This document shows positions 1-9,598 of a DNA stretch of 37,189 bases, one piece after another. This DNA comes from an uncultured Lachnospiraceae bacterium (GTDB taxonomy: Bacteria > Bacillota > Clostridia > Lachnospirales > Lachnospiraceae): positions 1 through 37,189 of the forward strand of contig CANSPM010000039.1 of assembly GCA_947648875.1 (NCBI GenBank), written 5' to 3'. Position 1 is the first letter of the stretch; each line of letters begins with the position of its first letter. Under the pieces are notes generated by a model, which saw only the letters and a list, made by a program, of their open reading frames with translations, did not search any database and was not told the origin of the DNA. A program made the position numbers and the translations under genes.

Positions 1-3000
1 TCATTGCCTGTGCCGCTCAGATAATCCGGCACATACTGCATTTCCCTGGTGAGCGGCCCATGGTGCCCCATGCGCTTTTGCACATTTCCGACGCACATCC
101 CCAGGGCATTGTAGGCGTAGGCGCTCTCCCCGCCGCTCTCCAGGTTCTTTCCCAGCGACATCCGGCCCGCGGAGTCGTAGGTATACTGCCGGATCAGTTC
201 CTCTTCCCGGTATTCCCGGGTCAGGTTGCCCCGCTTGTCATAGCCGAAGCTGTATGTTATGCCGTCCTCCACCATGGAGACAAGCTGACCTGGCGCGTTG
301 TACTGACAGGCCGCTCTCTGGATGCCGTCCAGGCTGCGGGAAGTCCGGTTGCCCAGAGCGTCGTAGGTATAGGCTTCCACGCTCTCACCGTTTCGACAGG
401 AAGTCAGCCGTCCCAGGGCGTCATACGTATAGGCGGCTGTTCTGATCAGCCCTGCCACCCCGGGGGCCGCTCCGCCCGCCAGGACGGCTGCCTTTCCCCC
501 GTCCGGCTCTGCCCCGCGGCCTGTCCGCTGTGAGCCCATAATCCGCCCCAGCGCGTCATAGGTGAACGTCTCCTCCACGCAGGACGCGTCCCCGAACCGG
601 TACGCCGCCCTGACCGGCTGTCCGTTGCCGTTGTAAGTGTAGGAAACCACGCTGCCCGGCTGGGTCATGGCAATCATGTTGCCCGCCCCGTCATAACTGT
701 ACTGTGTGGAGCCTTCCTCCCCGTCCGTCACCTTTGCCAGCCTGTTGTTTCTGTCATAGGCGAAAGCCGCCGCGCTGCCGTCGGGATACGCGACGCCGGT
801 CCGGTTGCCCGCACTGTCATAGATAAATCCCGTGGTCCGGCCATTGTGGTCCGTTACCCTGGTCAGTCTGCCCAGGCTGTCCCGTTCCAGGGAGGCCGTG
901 CCGTTCCAGTCCTGCAGCTCCACCAGCTCGCCCCGCTTATTGTAGCGCAGGGCCGCCGTTCGCCCGTCTCCGTATGTCACGGACACCGGCCTGTTGTTCA
1001 GGTCATAGCTGACAATCGTCTCCTGCTGTTCCTCGTCCCTGAAAGAGAGCAGATTGTCATTGCCGTCGTAAACGTATTCCTTCTCCTCCAGCAGCGGGCT
1101 GATCTCCTTGATCATGCGGCCCTTTCGGTCATACTGGTAGAGGGTGACGCATTTTTGCTCCCCGGACTCGGACAGGCATTCCCTGATCCTGTTGTTTTGC
1201 AGGTCATATTGGTAATCTGTCACATGGCCGCAGGCATCCGTGGTCTGAATCAGATTGCCGCAGGCGTCATAAGTGTACCGGGTGGTGTTCCCTTCCGCGT
1301 CCGTCACTGTGGCTACCCGCCCGTCCGCGGTATATGTGAAAGCCGTCTTGTTGCCCAGAGCGTCCGTCATGGACGTGACCTGTCCCAACAAGTCGTACGT
1401 ATAGGATACGCGGTTGCCCAGGGCATCCTCTCTGGTCAGCACCTGTCCCATGGCGTCATAGGTGTAGGTGGTGGTATTTTCCTCCGGGTCCGTCACAGAC
1501 ACCAGATGACCTGCCGGAGAGTAGCCATATTGTGTGGTGTTCCCATTGGCATCGGTCTGGCTGATCATTCTGCCCACGCTGTCATAGACAAAGGCCAGGC
1601 TGTGTCCCAGAGCGTCAGAGATCTGTGTCAGCCTCCCCAGCGCGTCGTACTGATAGCTCGTCACCGCGCCTTCTCTGTCCGTCACGCTCCGGACTTTGCC
1701 TGCGCCGGTGTAAGTGAAGCACAGGCTTCCCTCCTCCTGATCGGTAACGCTGACCAGGCGGTTGCCCTCGTCATAGGTATAGGTCCACCGGTTGCCGTTG
1801 GCGTCCGTGTAGCCGGTCCGGTTGCCCGCCGCGTCATAGGTGCAGCTCCAGCTGTTTCCCTCCTGGTCCGTGCCGCCCACCATGCGGTTCAGGCTGTCAT
1901 AGCGATAGGTCTTCTCCCCGCCCAGAGGATTGGTCTCCCGGGTCAGGTTGCCGTTTCCGTCATAGACGTAGGAAGTGATGCCTCCCCTGGCGTCCGTCAC
2001 CCGGATCAGCTGCCCCCGCTGGTCATAGGCGTAAGAAGTCTCCGCCTCCAGCGGGTCGGTGACCTTCACCATCCGGTTGTTGGCATCATATTCATAGGTA
2101 AAAATATGCCCTTCCGCGTCCACGGTTCTGACACAGTTGCCGTTTTTATCATAGCTGTAAAGGGTCTTGCCGCCGTCGGGAGCCGTCTCCTGGGTCAGCC
2201 GTCCCATGCCGTCATAGACATAGCAGGTCCGCCGTCCCTCCTTGTCAGCGGCCATCGTCAGATTGCCGTCCCCGTCATACGCCGCGCTTTCCTCATGACC
2301 GTCCGCATCCGTCACGGAGATGATCCTTCCCAGCCCGTCATAGGTAAAGGAAGTGGTTCCCATATCGGTGCGGATGGACAGCAGGCGATTGTCCGCGTCA
2401 TAGGTGTAGGAGGTGATCACCCCGTCTTCATCCGTCCGGGTCAGCATATTGCCCGCTTCATCATAAGTATAGCTGACGCTGTGCTCCAGCGGGTCCGTCT
2501 CCGTCAGGACACGGCCTGCCTGATCATAGGTAAACGCGGTCTCATGAGACAGCTGGTCGGTGACGGTCCTGATCTGCCCCATGCTGTCATAGGTGTAACG
2601 GACCGTGCCCCCCGCGGCGTCTTTCACCCGGATCAGCCGGTTTGCCGCGTCAAAGTCGTACTCTGTGACACCGCCGTTTGGATCGGTCTGTGATACCCGG
2701 TTGCCCCGCGCATCGTAGCCGTGGCTCACACAGTAGCCCAGCGGATCGGTCTCCGCGATCAGGTTGCCCCTCTCGTCATAGGCAAATGTGTACTCGTTGC
2801 CCAGATAATCCGTGGCCAGCTTTAAAAGCCCCATCTCATTGTATTCCAGACGCTGCCGGTTGCCCATCCTGTCGGTGACGCCGGTGCGGTTACCGTTCTC
2901 GTCATAGGTAAAAAGCACCGCGCCGTCGGCGTCCTCCATCCGCAGCAGGTCGCCCGCCGCCGAATATTGAAGGGATACCTGTTTTCCGGCCGGAGAGGTA

Positions 3001-3737
3001 TAGGAAGTCATCCTCCCTATGGCGTCATGGGCGTAGCGGTAAATATTGCCCTCCGGGTCCCGGGCCTGTTCCAGATGGCCCGCGCTGTCGTAGGCATAGG
3101 TCCAGACATTTCCTCCCTTGTCGGTGAAGGCTGTCAGATTGTCCTCTTCATCATAGGTATAAGTGCAGACATTCCCCCTCTCGTCCCGGACCCTGGTCAG
3201 ATTTCCCCGCTCATCGTAACTGTACAGGTTCTCCGTACCGTCGCGGCCCACCACTTTGACAGGCTGGTTGCGCTCATCGTAGACCGCGCTCTCCCGGGTG
3301 CCGTCGGGATGAATCACCTCATTCATTCTCCCATAATTATCATACACCATTTTTGTAAGATTGCCAAGGGCATCCTGCTGCTCTGTCAGCTGTCCGTTTT
3401 CATTATAGCCGTTCCGGATATGGGAGCCGTCCCGTTCTATATCCGTCACATGGCCGCTTTCATCATAAAAATATCTGGTGACATTCCCGGCCTCGTCCGT
3501 AAAGGCAGTGACTCTGTTTTCCCCATCGTAGGACGCCAGGCTCCGGCCTCTTCCCGCCGTAAACTGCTCCGTCACTCTGCCCAGGGCGTCATAGGAGTTG
3601 GTCAGATAAACCTCTCCGGCAAAATCCGTTATCGTCAGCAGATTGCACAGATCGTCATAGGAAAAGCGCATTTCCCTGCCGTCGGGATTGGTGGCGGAGA
3701 CCAGCCGCCCGTCTTCATAGGAAAAGCTGACGCTGCC
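1..3737 (-). repeat. YD-repeat array, about 57 units of about 63 bp
   Basis: Translated on the minus strand, the segment reads as units of the form TYDxxGxLxxxTDxxGNxxx, nearly all 20-22 residues long. At DNA level the plus strand shows GTCATAGGTAT-like words about every 63 bp. Divergence between units is high, so this is an old array and not a recent tandem amplification. Confidence 0.9.
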
Positions 3738-6700
3738 GCCCAGAGCGTCGGTCACACTGGCTATATGGCCCTCCCTGTAGGTCAGATCCAGCCCTGCGCC
3801 GTGACGGCCCTCCATGCGTACAATCTGCCCTTCTTCGTCCGTCCGGAAGCTATAGGCTGTCAGACCGTTCTCCACGATCCGGTTCAGGCGCAGCCCGCTG
3901 TCAAAAATATACGCCGCGCCGTCGCCGGCCCGGACTGTGTAGCAGCCGTCCCCGCCCTGTTCCATCTCATAGGAGGACTCCCCCTTTGCAGGCCGGAAGC
4001 TGTCCGTCTCCGGGTACCTGACAAAGGCGGTCACATGATCGTAGGGCGTGGCGAAATACGCGTACTCCTCATCCATAGACAGCGTATAGCCCAGGGAATG
4101 GGTCCACTTTTTCCCCAACGCGCCGTCTCCGGCCTCTCTGCGGGAATCATACATGGCGGTAAAATGCAGACCGTCCCTGCCGTATTCCTCCAGCCAGGTA
4201 TAACTCCACAGAAACGCGCCTGTGAGGGCGTTCACGGGATCATTGCCCATATAGGACATCCTGCCGTCAGGATAGGAGCTGCGGTTCCTGCCGTCGGCCA
4301 GTCCGCTGTCCTTACTGATTCCGGTTTTTATATGCTTTTTGTCGGTATAGGGGCTGGAACCCTCCGCGTTGTTGGCCCTGGCGCAGTAGCTGTGCTCCGT
4401 GTTGGGCCGCAGTCCGGCAAAGGTTTTGTAGATCCTCCCATCCGTGCCGGATGTCCGGGGCATAGTCTTTCTCTTCCCGGACCGGGAAAGCGGCATCTCA
4501 TAAGCCGGAGCCTTCGCGGCGCTGCCTGCGGCCACAGGATATGTTACGTCATCAAACTGTATGTCGTAATCCCGGGCCTCCGGCACCGGGCTGAAGCTCA
4601 CGGTGACGCTGTCCATGGAAGCGGTGGCCGTGACATCCGACGGCATTTCAGGCCCCGGACGAAGCGTGGAAATCTGTTCCTGGCTGCTGGGACGGCTCTC
4701 CACACGGGCGTTTTTCGCCAGGACGCAGAAGCTGTACTGTGTCTCAGGTTCCAGATCGCCGATGACAATGCAGGGTTCTTCTGTATGATAAACCTGCCCG
4801 TTCATGGATATGTCATAGCCGTCGGCGCCCTCCACGGGGTCAAAGCACACCGTCACAGTTCTGGCCGTGGCCCGGGCCCGGATATTCCGGGGCGTCTCCA
4901 GAAGCGTCCTGACTGTATGGACCGCGCTGTAGGGGCTTTCGCCCGCCTCGTTTGCGGCCCGGACCTGGAAAGCGTACTCCGTGTCGGGCATAAGGTCCTC
5001 CACCTGGCGGGAACACTCTGACGCGGGATATACCCTGCCGTCAAACAGCAGCTCATAGTCCTCCGCCCTGGGCGCTTCATCCCAGAATACCTTCACGGAA
5101 TCGGCTTCCGCCGTGGCCTGCAGGTTTTCGGGAACGGGCGGGGCAATCTGGAGGGTGCGGATTGTCCTTCGGGTGCTGAAGGGTCCAGAGCCACCTGCGT
5201 TTCTGGCCTGGACAGCGTAAGTGTATATCGTGCCTGGTGACAAATTCTCAAATTTTGCGCTGGTCCCCGTAAAGGTATAATTGTTTCCATTAAATTCCAC
5301 CACATAGCTTGTGGCGTCGCTTACCGCGCTCCAGGTTACGGTAACGGAATTGACTGTGGCCGTGGCGTTTATATTGGTCGGGGCGGAAGGGGGCCTGACC
5401 GAAGTCGTAACCCTGGCGGCGGCGGAGAAGGCGCTGGTTCCCACTTCATTTCTGGCCCGGACCTGATAGGTATAACCGGTGCTTGGAGTCAATCCGCCGA
5501 TCAACTTGGAGGTCCCCGTCACATTGTAAACGGCGCCGTTAAACAATACGTCATAGCTGTCTGCTCCGTCTACCGCGTCCCATCTCACCATAACTTCATA
5601 GGGATTTGCGTCGGCCCGGACATTGGTGGGAATGGCAGGGACTGTGGGAACCGTTCTTATCGTCCCTAACGGGGTATACTCACTGTTTCCTCCCGCGTTG
5701 ACCGCCCGGACCCTGTATGTATGGCTTGAGTTGATATTCAGTCCGGAAAAGGTTCTGGAGGTGCCTGTCACATCATAGGCCTTGTTGTCGAAGAGAACGG
5801 TATATCCGGTGGCCCCAGACACGACTCCCCATTTTACAGTCACGGAATCTGTCGTTGCGGCAGCGCTGACATTCAGCGGCATAGCCGGCGGATTGGACAA
5901 TGTGACGATGGTTCTGGATTCATTGTACGAACTCGATCCGTCCGCGTTATTGCTGCGGAGCGCGTAAGTGTAGCTTGTCCCTGGGTCCAGACCCGTAATC
6001 GTTTTGTTCGGGCTTGTCACCCTGTAGGTATTACCCCCAAGCAGCACGTCATAACTGGTGGCGCCGGTCACCGCGTTCCAGCTTAGTGTGACGGAATTAT
6101 TGGTGGCGCTTGCGGTTATACCGGAGGTGGGAGGATAGGGCGTTGTTTTCAAATTCCTTTTAGCACTGAAAGCGCTTGACCCGTCCGCGTTGTTGCTGCG
6201 TACCTGGTAGGTATAACTGGTATTGGGGTTAAGGCTGATAATTTTCTGCGGTGGGTCTACACGATAGTATCTGCCGTCAAGATACAGATCATAGCTGGTG
6301 GCGCCGCCCACCCGGTCCCAGTCAATGGTAGCCGAATATTCACTTGTAGTCACCCGAAAGCTGGACGGAGCTTGCGGCGCGGTACTTACAGTCCGCTCCG
6401 GGCTATAAGGGCCGGTTGTCCCGTCCGCGATTCTGGACTGAACCTTATACTTATAGGCTGTTCCAGCCCTCAGACCTGTAACCTCCATGGAAGTCCCGGA
6501 AACTTTATAGATCCGGGAATCAAACAGCAGATTATACCCTGCAGCCCCGGCCACAGGCGACCAGCTCACCGTCACAGAATTATCCGTACAGCTCTGAGTA
6601 ATACCTGTGGGGGTATCCAGCCCCTGGGCCAGGGTCCTCACCGTCCTGGCCGCGCCGTATGCCCCTGCTCCGTCCTCACTTTTTGAGCGCACTTTATAGG

Positions 6701-8141
6701 AGTAGGGCGTCTGGGGCTGTAGTCCTGTGACAGTATAGGAAGTTCCTGTAGTCTCATAGGTTTTGTTGTCAAACCACACCCCATACCCTGCCGCGCCGCT
6801 CACTGCGTCCCAACTTATGGTGACAGAGTTATAGCCTGCGTCCGCTCTTATGGAGGCAGGAGCGTTTGGGGCTGTGGTCACTGTCATCTCGTTGGAAAAA
6901 ATGCTCGACGCGTGGGCATTCTTCGCGTTTACTTTAAAGGTATATGTTTTCCCTGCCGTCAGTCCGCTGAAAGTCTTACTGGTCTCGCTGACACTATGAC
7001 TTGTGCCGTTAAAAACTAAGGTATATGCGGTGGCCCCGCTGACAGCATCCCAGCTGATACCGGCCGTGGTTTGGGTCGTTGTCTTTCTGATATTCTTTGG
7101 TGCCGTCAGGTTCGCGTCCAATGTCTTGATGGTCCCTACAGAGCCATAATTCCCTACCCCATCCACACCCTTGGCGCAGATTTGAAAGTTATAGGTCGTG
7201 TTGGGGGTCAATCCGAGTATGGTAGACGTAATCTTTGAACCCGGTTCCTGCGTATAGATCTTATTATTGCATTTGATGAGGTATCCGGTGGCTCCCTCCA
7301 CCTGGTTCCACTTGAATGTAATCGTGGTGGCTGTGCTGGTAGCGCTAATGGACGGCGCTGTCGGAGCCGTTGTAAATGTCTCCTGTTTCGTATACGCGCT
7401 ATAAGTGCTCCCGTTTTTGGCCCGTACCATATAAGTGTATGCCTTGTTAGGAGTCAATCCGGTAAATGTCTTCTCAATGTCATTGACACTGTAAACCGTG
7501 CCGTTGAACTTAAGATCATAACCTGTGGCGCCATTCACCCTGCCCCAGACAATCATAGCCGTGGTGTCCGTTATCAACCTAGTGGTTCCGGCTGGCGGCA
7601 TCAGGCTCTGTGCCCTGGTGGTGATAGAATATGTAGGGCTGTAGGCGCTTGTCTGGCTTGCGTTCTTAGCCCGCACCGCATAGGTATGGCTCGTACCGGC
7701 GCCCAGCCCCGTAAATTTCCTGGATGTGGTTGTCACATTATAAATTTTGCCATCAAACACAATATCATAGCTTGTAGCGCGGGAAACCGAGCTAAAACTG
7801 ACTGTCACAGAAGATAAATCTGAAATGGCACGCACATTCTGCGGAACCCCAAGCGATGTGTCCTTATAAAATCCAAGGGGAAGCAGTATCTTTTCCCCAT
7901 CCGAAACAAGCAGCACAGAACTTCCATAGGCAGCAACCACCACCTCATACTGCTGATTATCCTCCAGATTGCTCCTGCTGGTATAGGAAGTCGATGTCAA
8001 CTGCGTTTCATTGTAAATGGCATAACTTTGGCCTACAATCCTCATATAAGCGTGGTATCTGACCGCGCCTGCGATTGGCGACCAACTGGCCGTAATGGAA
8101 CCGTTCTGGTTCAATGTGAGCTGTAAGTTTAGCTGTTCCAT
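1..8141 (-). CDS. Giant FN3-RHS/YD-repeat protein, 3' end outside window
   Basis: The frame is open from an ATG at 8139-8141 to the window edge, 2,713 codons with no stop, so the C terminus is missing. A purine-rich GAGAGG site precedes the ATG. Residues 1 to about 1270 hold about 15 fibronectin type III modules with recurring YTYxVRAxN strands. Residues about 1290-1370 match the RHS head domain DUF6531 (NDPVNALTG). From about residue 1470 onward roughly 57 YD repeats follow at about 21-residue spacing. RHS/YD proteins generally form a hollow beta cocoon around a variable C-terminal effector, often a toxin; that part lies off the window. The N terminus (MEQLNLQLTLNQNGSITASW) is charged and polar, with no visible signal peptide or membrane segment, so the export route is unclear. 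It is transcribed away from the DUF1492 gene, behind a terminator. The family call is firm; the function is unknown. Confidence 0.93.
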   Translation of the reverse strand, partial: MEQLNLQLTLNQNGSITASWSPIAGAVRYHAYMRIVGQSYAIYNETQLTSTSYTSRSNLEDNQQYEVVVAAYGSSVLLVSDGEKILLPLGFYKDTSLGVPQNVRAISDLSSVTVSFSSVSRATSYDIVFDGKIYNVTTTSRKFTGLGAGTSHTYAVRAKNASQTSAYSPTYSITTRAQSLMPPAGTTRLITDTTAMIVWGRVNGATGYDLKFNGTVYSVNDIEKTFTGLTPNKAYTYMVRAKNGSTYSAYTKQETFTTAPTAPSISATSTATTITFKWNQVEGATGYLIKCNNKIYTQEPGSKITSTILGLTPNTTYNFQICAKGVDGVGNYGSVGTIKTLDANLTAPKNIRKTTTQTTAGISWDAVSGATAYTLVFNGTSHSVSETSKTFSGLTAGKTYTFKVNAKNAHASSIFSNEMTVTTAPNAPASIRADAGYNSVTISWDAVSGAAGYGVWFDNKTYETTGTSYTVTGLQPQTPYSYKVRSKSEDGAGAYGAARTVRTLAQGLDTPTGITQSCTDNSVTVSWSPVAGAAGYNLLFDSRIYKVSGTSMEVTGLRAGTAYKYKVQSRIADGTTGPYSPERTVSTAPQAPSSFRVTTSEYSATIDWDRVGGATSYDLYLDGRYYRVDPPQKIISLNPNTSYTYQVRSNNADGSSAFSAKRNLKTTPYPPTSGITASATNNSVTLSWNAVTGATSYDVLLGGNTYRVTSPNKTITGLDPGTSYTYALRSNNADGSSSYNESRTIVTLSNPPAMPLNVSAAATTDSVTVKWGVVSGATGYTVLFDNKAYDVTGTSRTFSGLNINSSHTYRVRAVNAGGNSEYTPLGTIRTVPTVPAIPTNVRADANPYEVMVRWDAVDGADSYDVLFNGAVYNVTGTSKLIGGLTPSTGYTYQVRARNEVGTSAFSAAARVTTSVRPPSAPTNINATATVNSVTVTWSAVSDATSYVVEFNGNNYTFTGTSAKFENLSPGTIYTYAVQARNAGGSGPFSTRRTIRTLQIAPPVPENLQATAEADSVKVFWDEAPRAEDYELLFDGRVYPASECSRQVEDLMPDTEYAFQVRAANEAGESPYSAVHTVRTLLETPRNIRARATARTVTVCFDPVEGADGYDISMNGQVYHTEEPCIVIGDLEPETQYSFCVLAKNARVESRPSSQEQISTLRPGPEMPSDVTATASMDSVTVSFSPVPEARDYDIQFDDVTYPVAAGSAAKAPAYEMPLSRSGKRKTMPRTSGTDGRIYKTFAGLRPNTEHSYCARANNAEGSSPYTDKKHIKTGISKDSGLADGRNRSSYPDGRMSYMGNDPVNALTGAFLWSYTWLEEYGRDGLHFTAMYDSRREAGDGALGKKWTHSLGYTLSMDEEYAYFATPYDHVTAFVRYPETDSFRPAKGESSYEMEQGGDGCYTVRAGDGAAYIFDSGLRLNRIVENGLTAYSFRTDEEGQIVRMEGRHGAGLDLTYREGHIASVTDALGGSVSFSYEDGRLVSATNPDGREMRFSYDDLCNLLTITDFAGEVYLTNSYDALGRVTEQFTAGRGRSLASYDGENRVTAFTDEAGNVTRYFYDESGHVTDIERDGSHIRNGYNENGQLTEQQDALGNLTKMVYDNYGRMNEVIHPDGTRESAVYDERNQPVKVVGRDGTENLYSYDERGNLTRVRDERGNVCTYTYDEEDNLTAFTDKGGNVWTYAYDSAGHLEQARDPEGNIYRYAHDAIGRMTSYTSPAGKQVSLQYSAAGDLLRMEDADGAVLFTYDENGNRTGVTDRMGNRQRLEYNEMGLLKLATDYLGNEYTFAYDERGNLIAETDPLGYCVSHGYDARGNRVSQTDPNGGVTEYDFDAANRLIRVKDAAGGTVRYTYDSMGQIRTVTDQLSHETAFTYDQAGRVLTETDPLEHSVSYTYDEAGNMLTRTDEDGVITSYTYDADNRLLSIRTDMGTTSFTYDGLGRIISVTDADGHEESAAYDGDGNLTMAADKEGRRTCYVYDGMGRLTQETAPDGGKTLYSYDKNGNCVRTVDAEGHIFTYEYDANNRMVKVTDPLEAETSYAYDQRGQLIRVTDARGGITSYVYDGNGNLTRETNPLGGEKTYRYDSLNRMVGGTDQEGNSWSCTYDAAGNRTGYTDANGNRWTYTYDEGNRLVSVTDQEEGSLCFTYTGAGKVRSVTDREGAVTSYQYDALGRLTQISDALGHSLAFVYDSVGRMISQTDANGNTTQYGYSPAGHLVSVTDPEENTTTYTYDAMGQVLTREDALGNRVSYTYDLLGQVTSMTDALGNKTAFTYTADGRVATVTDAEGNTTRYTYDACGNLIQTTDACGHVTDYQYDLQNNRIRECLSESGEQKCVTLYQYDRKGRMIKEISPLLEEKEYVYDGNDNLLSFRDEEQQETIVSYDLNNRPVSVTYGDGRTAALRYNKRGELVELQDWNGTASLERDSLGRLTRVTDHNGRTTGFIYDSAGNRTGVAYPDGSAAAFAYDRNNRLAKVTDGEEGSTQYSYDGAGNMIAMTQPGSVVSYTYNGNGQPVRAAYRFGDASCVEETFTYDALGRIMGSQRTGRGAEPDGGKAAVLAGGAAPGVAGLIRTAAYTYDALGRLTSCRNGESVEAYTYDALGNRTSRSLDGIQRAACQYNAPGQLVSMVEDGITYSFGYDKRGNLTREYREEELIRQYTYDSAGRMSLGKNLESGGESAYAYNALGMCVGNVQKRMGHHGPLTREMQYVPDYLSGTGN
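4340..8138 (-). repeat. Fibronectin type III array, about 15 modules
   Basis: Conserved YxYxVRAxN-like strands recur at about 240-270 bp spacing (near 7945, 7675, 7430, 7190, 6930, 6690, 6445, 6200, 5960, 5720, 5460, 5220, 4970, 4730 and 4385). Each is followed by an S-x-Y/F segment and a TAP/PPN linker, as expected for FN3 domains of 80-87 residues. The most N-terminal module is the most divergent. FN3 arrays commonly act as spacers or glycan or protein binders on extracellular proteins. Confidence 0.85.
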
Positions 8142-8227
8142 AAATTTTTCCTCTCTTTCTTTAAAATTGCATGACATTGGAAATCTCAACGTCCTTTTCT
8201 GTTCATCCCGCATATTCCCTATAGGCA

Positions 8228-8255
8228 ACTATATTTCGCAATATGCTGTTTTGAA
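8228..8255 (-). promoter_or_regulatory. Possible sigma-A promoter of the FN3-RHS gene
   Basis: On the minus strand, TTCAAA (8250-8255) and TATAGT (8228-8233) are separated by 16 bp, about 87 bp upstream of the giant gene's ATG. The -35 matches only 4 of 6 bases. Confidence 0.35.
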
Positions 8256-8256
8256 T

Positions 8257-8272
8257 GCTTTTGGCCAAAAGC
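8257..8272. promoter_or_regulatory. Perfect 16-bp palindrome, candidate operator
   Basis: GCTTTTGGCCAAAAGC is a perfect dyad with no loop. It lies directly upstream of the proposed -35 box of the FN3-RHS gene. The position suits a dimeric regulator; no regulator is identified. Confidence 0.4.
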
Positions 8273-8325
8273 AGCTGTAAGTCACATTCACACCGGTTGC
8301 CAAACGGCTGAAAAATGACCGCCAA

Positions 8326-8369
8326 AAAACAGGTCATAGAAGAAACATTCCTCTTCTACAACCTGTTTT
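8326..8369 (-). terminator. Intrinsic terminator after the DUF1492 gene
   Basis: AAAACAGGT (8326-8334) pairs with ACCTGTTTT (8361-8369), and an inner TAGAAGA/TCTTCTA stem closes an 8-nt loop. On the minus strand a run of T follows. It separates the DUF1492 gene from the giant RHS gene. Confidence 0.75.
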
Positions 8370-8445
8370 CATGATATACTTTATCACTTAAGTGCCGTAA
8401 ACACAATAATTACTATTGTATGATTATGTCATGCAAACGTATAAA

Positions 8446-8901
8446 CTATGTCAAATAATGCATATGTGGATGTGCGTTTTCAAAAGCCTCCAGCGCCGCT
8501 TTATGTATATTCCTCACATATTGATAAGACATGCCCATTTCATCCGAGGCGGCTTTCAAACTCTTATACTGTACATATACCTTAAACAGCACCTTGATAT
8601 GGTTGACATTGTTCAGGGACTGTATCTCCTTGACCACCTGATGCTTGATATCCGCAAAGCGGTCTATCCCTGCGCTGATTTCTTCGTTTAGTGCCACATA
8701 CCTTGTCACTGCGCCCCCCAGCGGATCATTGGCCCTACAGGTCTGCACCTTTTCCCTGCCGTAACCAATACCGCTTATGCCGCATGCGTCTGTTTTCAGA
8801 GCCGCTAATTCCTCTTCCATCTGCCTGATCTTTGTGTCAATAATCTCCAATTGCCCCAAATACTGTTTAGCAGACAACACCTTTCTCTTCTCTTCACCCA
8901 T
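8446..8901 (-). CDS. DUF1492 phage-type sigma-factor-like protein
   Basis: This 151-residue protein has an N-terminal coiled coil (LSAKQYLGQLEIIDTKIRQM), the central DPLGGAVTRYVALNEEI stretch typical of DUF1492, and a C-terminal helix-turn-helix (SLKAASDEMGMSYQYVRNIH) resembling sigma region 4. In Firmicutes prophages such proteins control late genes. AGGAAAAGG lies 4-5 nt before the ATG. It is divergent from the XRE regulator at 9211, with a LexA-like box between them. No phage structural or packaging genes occur in the window, so this is a prophage remnant or a domesticated switch. The family is clear; the target is unknown. Confidence 0.8.
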   Translation of the reverse strand: MGEEKRKVLSAKQYLGQLEIIDTKIRQMEEELAALKTDACGISGIGYGREKVQTCRANDPLGGAVTRYVALNEEISAGIDRFADIKHQVVKEIQSLNNVNHIKVLFKVYVQYKSLKAASDEMGMSYQYVRNIHKAALEAFENAHPHMHYLT

Positions 8902-8977
8902 ATCCTTTTCCTACCCTTTCCCCGTGCCGCAGAACAGTTTCTGCCTGCGATTTCTGGTATTTTCCCTGTTGCACCCT

Positions 8978-9006
8978 CTTATACTGACCGGCGGACAGAC
9001 AATCAA
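8978..9006 (-). promoter_or_regulatory. Promoter of the DUF1492 gene
   Basis: Minus-strand TTGATT (9001-9006), a 17-bp spacer and TATAAG (8978-8983), about 77 bp upstream of the DUF1492 ATG. Six of the other bases in the 8902-9210 gap belong to the divergent promoter and LexA-like box listed next; nothing else was recognised there. Confidence 0.6.
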
Positions 9007-9058
9007 AATTCTTGGCGATGACCAGTATAAATGCGTGTGTTCAATTTGGCATTACAAT

Positions 9059-9071
9059 CGAACGCCTGTTC
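9059..9071. promoter_or_regulatory. LexA-like (SOS) box between divergent phage-type genes
   Basis: CGAACGCCTGTTC contains GAAC-N4-GTTC, the core of the Gram-positive LexA/DinR site. It sits between the divergent promoters of DUF1492 and the XRE regulator. One half-site is imperfect outside the core. Confidence 0.5.
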
Positions 9072-9154
9072 TTTCTTATATCAGCATTATATGCGTCCCT
9101 GTTGCATTTGTCAATTACATTTTGTGGTATTTTGTGACTATGTTGCTTTTAGTG

Positions 9155-9183
9155 TTGACTTACAGTATTGCCAAATGTATAAT
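9155..9183 (+). promoter_or_regulatory. Promoter of the XRE regulator
   Basis: TTGACT (9155-9160), 17-bp spacer, perfect TATAAT (9178-9183). The start codon follows 28 bp after the -10 box, giving a short leader with AGGTGG as ribosome binding site. Confidence 0.85.
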
Positions 9184-9210
9184 AAATAAAAGGAAAAAGG
9201 TGGTGATACC

Positions 9211-9579
9211 ATGAAAGACCGTATAAAAAAAATTAGAAAATCGTTTGGTCTGACACAGCAAGAGTTTGCCGACAGGATCGGAATAAAGCGGGGCGGGGTG
9301 GCCAATTATGAAGTGGGACGAAATGAACCCGCAGATTCTGTGATATCTCTGATCTGTAGAGAATTTAATATAAACGAGCAGTGGATACGCAGGGGGACAG
9401 GAGAAATGTTTGTCACAATGGAAATGGACGAACGGATCTCTTCGTTCGTCGGTTCCATACAGGCGGGATCGGAAGATTCCTTCAAGAAGAGGTTTATCTC
9501 CATGCTCTCCGAGCTGGATGAATCCGAGTGGAAAGCGCTGGAAAAAATGACCTTGCTGCTGTGCGAAAAAAAGGGCTAA
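9211..9579 (+). CDS. XRE-family (Cro/CI-type) transcriptional regulator
   Basis: This 122-residue protein has an N-terminal HTH_3 domain at residues about 4-60 (IRKSFGLTQQEFADRIGIKR, then GVANYEVGRNEPADSVISLI and the NINEQWIRRGTGEMF tail). The tail is typical of phage-repressor-like XRE proteins in Clostridia. The C-terminal half is short, charged and helical, perhaps for dimerisation; there is no peptidase domain, so cleavage during SOS is not expected. It has its own strong promoter, is divergent from the DUF1492 gene, and converges on a small minus-strand peptide gene 19 bp away. It most likely represses one or both neighbours. The family call is firm; the operators are not determined. Confidence 0.92.
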   Translation: MKDRIKKIRKSFGLTQQEFADRIGIKRGGVANYEVGRNEPADSVISLICREFNINEQWIRRGTGEMFVTMEMDERISSFVGSIQAGSEDSFKKRFISMLSELDESEWKALEKMTLLLCEKKG

Positions 9580-9598
9580 TGCGGTCAGTACACCAGCT

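Noticed and set aside
846..5021. Long plus-strand open frames of 615 and 684 codons (846-2693, 2967-5021)
   Set aside because: They are antisense to the YD/FN3 repeats. The 63-bp periodicity keeps the reverse frame free of stops and gives low-complexity repeats without recognisable domains.
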